Both the position numbers and the translations under genes were made by a program. Positions 56,085 to 64,000 of a DNA stretch of 64,000 nt are shown here, one piece after another (positions within the stretch are counted from its first letter, which is position 1; each line of letters begins with the position of its first letter). Origin of the DNA: Patagioenas fasciata (lineage: Eukaryota > Chordata > Aves > Columbiformes > Columbidae); the NCBI RefSeq assembly GCF_037038585.1, contig NC_092523.1, positions 873,001-937,000 of the forward strand, in the 5' to 3' direction. The notes beneath the pieces are model-generated. The model saw only the letters and a program-made list of their open reading frames with translations, was not told the DNA's origin and searched no databases.

Positions 56085-56715
56085 ACCCAGAATCCCAGAG
56101 TGTGAGGGGCTGAAGGGCCCTGGAAAGCTCATCCAGTGCAACCCCCCCGGAGCAGCAACACCCAGCTGAGGTTCCACAGGAAGGTGTCCAGGCGGGTTTG
56201 AATGTCTGCAGAGGAGACTCCACAACCCCCCTGGGCAGCCTGGGCCAGGCTCTGACACCCTCACCCCCAACAAGTTTCTTCTCAGATTTAAGTGGGACCT
56301 CCTGTGTTCCAGTTTGCACCCATTGCCCCTTGTCCTGACACCCTCACCCCCAACAAGTTTCTTCTCAGATTTAAGTGGGACCTCCTGTGTTCCAGTTTGC
56401 ACCCATTGCCCCTTGTCCTGTCACTGATTGTCACCCAGAAGAGCCTGGCTCCACCCTCCTGACACTGCCCCTTTCCATATTGATCCCCAGGAATGAGTCC
56501 CCCCTCAGTCTCCTCTTCTCCAGCTCCAGAGCCCCAGCTCCCTCAGCCTTTCCTCACACGGGAGATGCTCCACTCCCTTCAGCATCTTGGTGGCTGCGCT
56601 GGACTCTCTCCAGCAGTTCCCTGTCCTTCTGGAGCTGAGGGGCCACAACTGGACACAATATTCCAGGTGTGGTCTCCCCAGGGCAGAACAGAGGGGTAGA
56701 ACCTCCTCATCTTTT
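56085..56715 (-). mobile_element. CR1 LINE fragment with internal 83-bp duplication
   Basis: Antisense CR1 3' part: CAGAATCCCAGAGTGTGAGG at the end, GACTCCACAACCCCCCTGGG, CCTTTCCTCACACGGGAGAT, GGACTCTCTCCAGCAGTTCC and CAATATTCCAGGTGTGGTCT. The stretch 56252-56334 is repeated exactly or almost so at 56335-56417. It lies between AP5S1 and CDC25B. Confidence 0.95.
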
Positions 56716-57775
56716 CAGCCCTGCATGGCCCTGGGGGTCCCAGCCATGACCCAGCTCCATGTCCCCCAGCGGTGTGCCCAAGGTCTGGGACAGTTCCTGC
56801 CACCCCCTGCACAAGGACAGCATTAAATGGGTCATTTGTCCCCACCCCAGCTGCCACCACCCTGGGGGAGCCCCCAAGGACCGCATCACCCCCCAAACCT
56901 CCCCCCTGCAGCCCCTCGCAATGCAGCCACACACCAGGCTGGGGGTTGCTCTCCCTCCTCAAGGAGTTATTAACCAGGAGCTATTAACCAGGAGTGTAAA
57001 AAACACAAACAAAGAAACAAGACACGTGGGCAGAGCCACCCTACGGGTGCCATGGCCCCCCCACGGGTGCCACAGCCCCGGGGGTGGGGGTGCAGCCGCT
57101 CCTGCCCCCCCAGTTCACTAGAGCTGGCTTGTGGGAAGAGAACAAACTACTTTAAATAACATCTGGGGCAGAACAAACCCCAACAACATCAACAGCCCCC
57201 CCAAACAACCCCAGGCAGTTGGTGACTGTGATAAGGGGCACCCCCAGGGTCCCCCACACAGGGACAGGACAGGCCCCACAGCACCCCCAGGGTTAAGTGC
57301 TTTTCTGCAACATTTCTACTAATTAAGCCCCATCAGGGGCTCCCCCACCCCCTCATGGGGGGTCCCCACCATCCCCAGCTCCGTGCCCCCCCCAGCTGCA
57401 CCCCAGGGGCTGACACAGCCCCCTGGCACAGGGTGCGAGGGGAACGGGGTGACGGGGTTGGGGGGCTCCCTACAGCCCCTGAGCCCCCACCCCACTGCGG
57501 GGAGAGCCCCCCACTCCCAGTGAGGCAGAGCTGGCAGTGGCACATTGCATCCCCCCTCCCCATTTAGGGTAAAACCTAAACCCCTTTTTACCCTGTCCTT
57601 AGGGTAAAAAGGGGTAAAACTACAACCTGTCCCCCCTTCCCATGGCCAAGGGTGACACTGTGCAAGGTCCCCAGCACAGGGTGGGGGGGGACATGAGGTT
57701 TCGGGCTGGGAACTGGTGCCTGATGGCAGCCCCAGGAGGTGGGGGGTCCCCAGGAGGGCGGGGGTCCCGGGGGGC
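56716..57775. other. Gap and probable CDC25B 3' UTR
   Basis: Downstream of the CDC25B stop codon. No clear minus-strand AATAAA was found, so the transcript end is uncertain. A short direct repeat (TATTAACCAGGAG) lies at about 56969-56995. Confidence 0.4.
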
Positions 57776-57778
57776 CCA

Positions 57779-60700
57779 TCAGAAGTCCTTGAGGCGGCTG
57801 TAGAGCTCCCGCTTGCTGCGCTCGCCCGCCCAAGTGCGGCTCTTGAGGCGGAACCGCCGCAGATCCTCCTTGAAGTCGGCGTGGTGCATGGGCCGGTAGT
57901 CCTGGGGCTCACAGTGGCTCTGGGGGGGGGCCGTCAGCACCCAGACAGCAGCCACGGCCCCCCCGGGGTGCGGGACCCCCCCATGGAAACCATCCCATGG
58001 AGGATGCTCAGGGCCAGACCCCTCCTTCCCCTCTCAGGGTTTGGGGAGGGGACAGGGGGTCCCAGCTGCCCCTACAGCACAGGGCAGTGGAGGGCTCACC
58101 TGGTACTGGGGGAAGAACTCCCGGTACCCCCCCTTCAGGACGTAGAGCTCGGGGTAGTGCAGCTGGGGGTACTCGTTACAGGCTCGGTCCTTCTCCCGGA
58201 CAAAGCGGCACCTGCGGGACACGGGGGGACTGTCACCAAACCAGGAGCTGGCTGTGCCCGGGGGGGTCTGGATCCCAGCGTGCCCCCCACTCACATCCGG
58301 GGGCCCCTCTCGGAGGAGAACTCGCAGTGGAAGATGACGATCACCCTCTTGCTGGCGTCGAAGGGGACGATGGGCTTCTTGAGCAGGAACTCCTCCACGT
58401 CCTGCTCCAGCGGCAGGTTCACCGCGCCCTGCGGGGGGAGGCTCCTTCATCCCCCCATTCCATCCGGGGGGGCTCTGCACGCTGCCCCAGCACCACCCAC
58501 CTCCCAGCGCAGCATCGCTCGGGGCTGGGCGGCTTGGGGGGGCGCTCAGCGGCTCTGGGGGAGCTCAGCCCCCCGGGAGTTTGATGGGTTTGAGCGTCCC
58601 CCACCCCACAGGAGCCCCCCACCCCGTCCCCTGTGGCGGTTCTGACCTTGATGTGTCCTCCCTCGTACTCGTAGGGGTACCTGCAGTCCACGATCACGCA
58701 GCTCTCGATCAGGCTGCTGAACTGCCCCGTCAGCACCGCCACCATCTGCGGGGGAACGTCACCGGGGCGGGTGCAACGTCACCGGGGTGGGGGGGGGGGG
58801 GTGGGAATGTCACCGGGGCGGGGGACATGGGGCAGGCAGCCCCGGGGTGTGCGGGGAGAGGCTGCTGCTCCTTTACCATCTCCGGGGAAATGTATTTGAG
58901 GTCCTGGTGCTTCCCCTCCACCGTCTGCAGGAGATAAGCCTGGAGGGGACGGGGGGGTCAGGATCTGTCCTGGGGGGTTGTCACCTGCTCCCCCACAAGA
59001 CCCAGCGCTGGCACTGCCAGAGCCGTGAGGCTCTTCAGGCTGGAAGTCACAGCCCCACGTGCCCTTGTCCCCAAGCAAGTGCCACCAGCTGGGTCTGGGT
59101 CTCCCAGCAGCACAGGGCTCTGCTATGGCCCCCACTTCTGCTCGGGGGGGGCAACACCCCCAGGCCCCCCCACCTTGGAGAAGTCCCCGATGAGCTCGCG
59201 GTGGTCGTTGGCCAGCAGGTCCTCGATCTCCTGGTGGCAGAAGGACCTGGAGCGCAGCAGCCGCGCTTTCTGCGGGGACACGAACCACGACCCCCGGTGT
59301 CACCGGCAGAGCCGCCACACGGGCCGGGACCCCCGCCCCAGCATCCCCATCACCCACCGGCTCCGTGTCCTCGCCGGGGGTCCCGGCCACACTCCGCCGC
59401 CGCTTGGGCTTGACCGGGCTGGGGGTGTCCCCGTCCGGGGGGCGCCGCTCCAGCCGCTTCAGGATGGGCCGGATGACGCTGCTGGGCATGGAGGGCGAGC
59501 GGAACAGCTGCCGGCACTTGCCGCGCTTGGTGGGACGCTGCGGGGAGAGCCCGTGCTGCTGCCTGGGGCCGCTGTCCCCTGCGTCCCCCCCCAGCGCCGG
59601 CAGGGGACAAGGGTCCTACTCTGGTGCTCATGGATGAGCCCCCAGGCTTGGTGACGCTCAACAACCCCCCCCGTGCCAGAGACCTCCAACCCCAGAGACC
59701 CCTCTGGAGAGCCTGGGGGAGACCTGGGGCTCCATCCACCCCCGGGGCTCCATCCACCCCCCCAGGGCTTCATCCACCCTCGCAGGCTCCATCCACCCTC
59801 CCAGGCTCCATCCCACCCCCCTGCTCCGTACCGGCTCTGCCTCCTCGGTCCTCACCAGCGGCGCGGTCAGCAGGTTCTCCATGCCCTGCGGCACGGCGCC
59901 ATCGCTCTGCTGGGGCACACGGGGAAGGAAGAGGAGGGGGTGAAGGGGACGAGTCCCACCGGCCACTTCCCACCCCCCCCGGTGGGACAGACCCCACACC
60001 CGGGCTGATCCAGACCCCCACCTTCATCTCTTCCTCATCCAGGATCTCCATGAACCCATCGTCATCCTCCTGGGACATGGAGGAGGTCAGGGAGCACCGG
60101 CGCAGCACAATGGGGCTCTCTCCCATGGACACATTTTCCTTCTCGGGGGTGTCACACTGGGGGGGGACACAGCCCATGGGTCAGTGGGGTCAGCCCCCCA
60201 CCGCCCCAGGCTGGGACTCCCCAGGCCCCTCCGTCCACGCGTTTCCAGGGTGAACACGGACGCTGGAGCAGCCCAGCAGGCCCTGCAGTGGGACCCCCAC
60301 ACCCAGAGCTCCCCCAGCCCCTGCAGTGGGATCCCCTGGCCCCAGAGCTCCCCCAGCCCCTGCAACAGGACCCCCCAGCCCCAGAACTCCCCCAGACCCT
60401 GCAGTGGGACCCCCAGCCCCTCTCAGCAGCCCCTGCAGTGGGACCCCCACACCCAGAGCTGCCCCAGCCCCTGCAGTGGGACCCTCACAACCAGAGCTCT
60501 TTCAGCCCCTGCAGTGGGACCCTCACAACCAGAGCTCCCCCAGCCCCTGCAGTGGGACCCTCACCACCAGAGCTCCCCCAGCCCCTGCAGTGGGACCCCC
60601 TGGCCCCAGAGCTCCCCCAGCCCCTGCAGCGGGATCCTCGTCCCCAGAGCCCCCCCAGCCCCTGCAACAGGACCCCCCAGCCCCAGAACTCCCCCAGACA

Positions 60701-63700
60701 CTGCAGTGGGATCCCCGTCCCCAGAACTCCCCCAGCCCCTGCAACAGGACCCCCCAGCCCCAGAACTCCCCCAGACCCTGCAGCGGGACCCCCCGGCCCC
60801 AGAGCTCCCCCAGCCCCTGCAGTGAAACCCCCAGCCCCAGAGCTCCCCCAGCCTCTCTGAGCAGCCCCTGCAGTGGGGCCCCCACGCCTAGAGCCCCCCC
60901 AGGCCCCTTCAGCAGCCCCTGCAGCAGGACCCCCAACTCCAGCCCCCCAGCCCCCCTCAGCAGCCCCTGCAGTGGGACCCCCACCCCAGAGCTCCCCCAG
61001 CCCCTCTGAGCAGCCCCTGCAGGACCCCCAGCCCCTCTCACCAGCAGGTCGGGTGCGGAGCTGGGTCTTGGGGTGCCGGGGTCCCCCCCCGCAGCCCCCT
61101 GGCCGGGGGGCGGCCGCCCGCGCTGGCACGGCCTCTGCGGCTTCTTGAAGACAAACCCCTCCTGCGGGGGGGCAGTGTCAGCACCCCCTGCCCCCTCCCC
61201 AGCCCCCCGCCCCCTCCCCAGCCCCCGCCCCAGTGTCCCCCTCACCGTGCCCTCGGGGTCCCTCTGCCCGTTGAACTCGGGGCGGTGGGAGATGTTCCTC
61301 AGGACCGGGCTGGCCCCCAGCACCTGCGGCTGTGGGGAGGGGGGGTCAGGGGTGCCGCACAGCCCCTGTGCCCCCCCGGCTCCATCCTCCCCCGGCTCTG
61401 GCCTCCGGACTTACCGGCACCGAGTGGATTCTCCGGGCGAGGAACTTATTGCTGCGAGGAGACAAGGGCTGGATGGGGGACAGAGCCCTGGCCGGGGTGT
61501 CCCCGAGGCTGGCAGGGCCCCCATCCCTTGGGTCCCCACAGTGGGGTGACACCTCCCCAGAGCTGTCACAGCTCCCAAAGGACCCGGGGGCAGCAAATCG
61601 TCTGGGGATAAAGCAACAGCAATGGCCTGATTTGGACCCCGGAAGGGCATGGGGACAGCCTGGGGACAGGGACAGCACAGCTTTAGGGTCTGGGTTTAGG
61701 GACAGCATGGGTTTGGGGACAGCAAAGCTTTAAGGTTTGGGGACAGCCTGGGCATGGGGACAGGGACAGAACAGCTTTTGGACCTGGGTTTAGGGACAGT
61801 CTGGGTATGTGGACAGTGGAGCTTTAGGGTTTGGGGACAAACCCTAAAGGGCATGGAGACAACACAGCTTTAGGGTCTGGGTTTAGGGACAGCCTGGGCA
61901 TAGGGACAGCAAAGCTTTAGGGTCTGGGTTTAGGGACAGCCTGGGCATAGGGACAGCAGAGCTTTAGGATCTGGGTTTAGGGACAGCAGAGCTTTAGGGT
62001 CTGGGTTTAGGGACAGCAGAGCTTCAGGGTCTGGGTTTAGGGACAGCAGAGCTTCAGGGTCTGGGTTTAGGGACAGCAGAGCTTCAGGGTCTGGGTTTAG
62101 GGACAGCCTGGGCATGGGGACAGCAGAGTTTTAGGATCTGGGGACCACCCGGCTTCCAGGTGTCGCTGCGGGGCCAAAGCCCTTCACTCACCCTCTGAGA
62201 ACGCTCCCGGACTTGAGCATCGCGCTCTCGAAGCTGCAGGGAGAGCAGAGCTGGGATCAGGGGGGCCGAGCCCTGTGCCCCAGCCCCCCACCCGCACAGG
62301 GACCAGCAGCCCCCCAGGAGCCCCCGTTCTCAGCCCCACAAAGGGTTAAAGCCCCATCTGGATGCTGCTGGTTTCAGGCTGGGGACCCCAGCCCGGGGGA
62401 GCAGCACACGGGGGTGGTCCCAGGGACCCCCGTGTGGGGGGCGGCAGCACATGAGGGTGGTCCCGGGGGCCCCCTGACCCCGCTCCACCCCCAGACAAAG
62501 CCGGCGGTCGCTCTCCACCTGTATGTAAATCCCCCGCCGGCGGGGACGCCGGGGACACCGGGATGCTGGCCGGCAGCCATATGGCCACGCCGGCGGCATG
62601 CGGGGGCCCGGCACGTCCCCCCCCGCCCCACAGCTGTCCCGGTATCACCATCTGCCCCCGGTTATTCATTCACCCGGCACATCTGCCAGGCCAGGCTGTG
62701 CCAACAGCCGAGCAAAGCACCAGCACGGGGGGCTTTGGGGACAGTGGGGGGGCTTTGGGGACAGCTCTCCAGCAGGGGGGCAGAGCCCCTCCTGAACCCT
62801 GCACCCCCAACCTCAACCCTGCACCCCCACACCATGGGGCCCGTGCAGCAGCACCCCAAGGCTCCCCAGGGAGATGGGGGGCGTTGGGAGCCCCCGGGGG
62901 GGGAACACTCACACATCCTCCAGTGCCATGGGGTCCTCCTGCGTGGGGGACTCCAGGTCCACTCCTGCGGGAACAAGGGCCAGGGGTGGCACCGGGGGGG
63001 ACATCGGGCCCCACTGGGGACAGAACTACGTCCTGCCCTGGGACCCCGCACTGGCACCGCTCCTGGGGGGCCTTTGCAGATGAGCCCCCACATCCCGCTG
63101 GGACGGTGGCCATGGCCAGTGCTCATGGGGGTCACCCAGCACCCCCCGCACAGCACAGGGGCTGTCACCGACCCTGGGAGCACCCGTCCTGGCCAGCATG
63201 TCCCATGTCCCCCGAGCAAGGACCCACTGGGTGCTTCACGGCCGAGCCCCCGGGGGGAGCAGCGCTGGGGGCTCTCACCCGTTGTCCCCCCCCCCGGAAG
63301 GGGACACAGACGGAAGCGCGGGGAGGAAGTCCCGGTTTGAAACCGAGCACCCACGGGGGTGACGCAGAGCGGGACCGGCCCCCATGTGCACGCGAGAACC
63401 TCAGACCCCCCAACCGCTCTGCCAGGTCCCTTCCTCACACCCCCCCCCCCACTGCCAGGACACCCCCCGGTGTCACAGCTCCACGCACGTCCCCAGGTTG
63501 GAGGAGGGGTCGGGGAGGGGGACCCATCACTCACCCTGGTCCGAGGAGTCGGAGGAGCCGGAGCGCCGGGGGGAGCCGGGGGCCCCCGCGGCCCGGGCCG
63601 GGCGGCAGCGCTGGCTCTGCAGGGACAGCCCCGCCACCCGCCGCTTCGGCGTGTCCCCGTGGCTGCGGGCGGGACGGGGTCAGCCCGGGACTCCCGAGCC

Positions 63701-63986
63701 CCCTCCCGAGGGGTCAGCCCCGGGACCCCCGAGCCCCCTCCCGAGGGGTGGGGGGGACCGAACCATCCACCCGCCCCCGAGCCCCGCGCGGGGCTGCCCG
63801 TGTCCCCGCGTCCCCAGGGGCCACGCGCGAGCAGCCCCCCGGCCCCACTGACCTGCCCAGCCCCACCAGGTTGTCCATGTCCAGCGCCAGCGTGGTGACC
63901 GGGGACATGGTGGCGGGGGACACGGTGGCCGGGGACACGCCGGCCCGCGCCGCCGCCAGCCCGCGCCGCCCGCCCCACGCCGCCAT
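57779..63986 (-). CDS. CDC25B: CDC25B, M-phase inducer dual-specificity phosphatase
   Basis: Sixteen exons close in phase to 542 aa (human 580): 63853-63986, 63535-63662, 62913-62964, 62192-62233, 61415-61451, 61246-61323, 61042-61161, 60022-60156, 59832-59909, 59358-59537, 59174-59269, 58877-58939, 58647-58745, 58295-58428, 58100-58211 and 57779-57919. The regulatory half has [10 protein letters not shown], a KEN triplet (TPEKENVS), a DDG-type degron region ([10 protein letters not shown]), [10 protein letters not shown] and the 14-3-3 site RSPSMP (Ser about 284). The rhodanese-fold catalytic domain has [15 protein letters not shown] and the HCEFSSER loop (Cys about 449, Arg about 455), then [14 protein letters not shown]. 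It removes inhibitory phosphates from CDK1/CDK2-cyclin to start mitosis. It is CDC25B rather than A or C by synteny with AP5S1, and by the GFVFK and SPVTTL blocks. Intact. Confidence 0.95.
60270..61035. repeat. CCCCAGCCCCTGCAGTGGGACCCC minisatellite, CDC25B intron 7
   Basis: About 22 copies of 31-36 bp units (CAGAGCTCCCCCAGCCCCTG). Starts near the exon 7 donor (61041). Confidence 0.96.
61640..62135 (+). repeat. GGGTTTAGGGACAGC minisatellite, CDC25B intron 4
   Basis: Units of 34 bp, TTCAGGGTCTGGGTTTAGGG + ACAGCAGAGC, most regular at 61960-62105. The TTTAGGG core gives it a telomere-like look. Confidence 0.93.
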
Positions 63987-64000
63987 GTGCGGGCAGGAAA
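63500..64000. promoter_or_regulatory. CDC25B: CDC25B 5' CpG region
   Basis: CpG-rich first and second exons; the start codon is only 14 bp from the window end, so the promoter lies outside. A 38-bp direct repeat (GGGGTCAGCCCCGGGACCCC type) occurs at about 63677-63745. Confidence 0.55.

Overview
The window looks like a gene-dense, very GC-rich piece of a bird genome, probably a microchromosome. The evidence is CR1-type LINE fragments, a short galline-like arginine/serine protamine, compact introns, CpG-island promoters and introns largely filled with minisatellites. All coding calls are exon models read by eye: each exon listed closes in frame at GT-AG borders and matches remembered family sequences. 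No alignment or expression data were available.

Layout from left to right. (1) 338-8920, minus: CPXM1 (discoidin plus carboxypeptidase-like domain). Twelve exons are present and the 3' end runs off the left edge. (2) 8.3-10.4 kb: CpG island of CPXM1. (3) 10.4-14.9 kb: a testis-type island. It holds a possible 49-aa one-pass membrane microprotein and, at 13.94-14.82 kb, two divergent intronless protamine genes on a palindrome, each with its own TATA box and full cAMP-response element. (4) 15-18 kb: mostly non-coding, with a CR1 scrap and AT-rich islands that look conserved. (5) 18984-35119, minus: complete EBF4 (COE transcription factor, 16 coding exons), with several AT-rich candidate enhancers and a telomere-like minisatellite in its introns. 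(6) 38585-44890, minus: a complete 10-exon RNF145-like membrane RING-H2 ubiquitin ligase. (7) 45-50 kb: YY1-type motif array, LINE remnant, two large minisatellites, no convincing gene. (8) 50119-52881, plus: a type II membrane C-type lectin with a QPD galactose-type site. (9) 54194-55602, minus: AP5S1. (10) 57779-63986, minus: CDC25B, 16 coding exons.

CPXM1, EBF4, CDC25B and AP5S1 all lie on human 20p13, so this is a rearranged 20p13-like block. The EBF4/RNF145-like pair repeats the EBF1/RNF145 pairing of human 5q33, which suggests an old ohnolog that mammals lost. The most interesting items are the divergent protamine palindrome, the RNF145-like paralog whose sterol-motif position reads YLHL instead of YLYF, and the regulatory arrays (five YY1-type motifs; five CCAAT boxes plus a CLEAR-like E-box at AP5S1).
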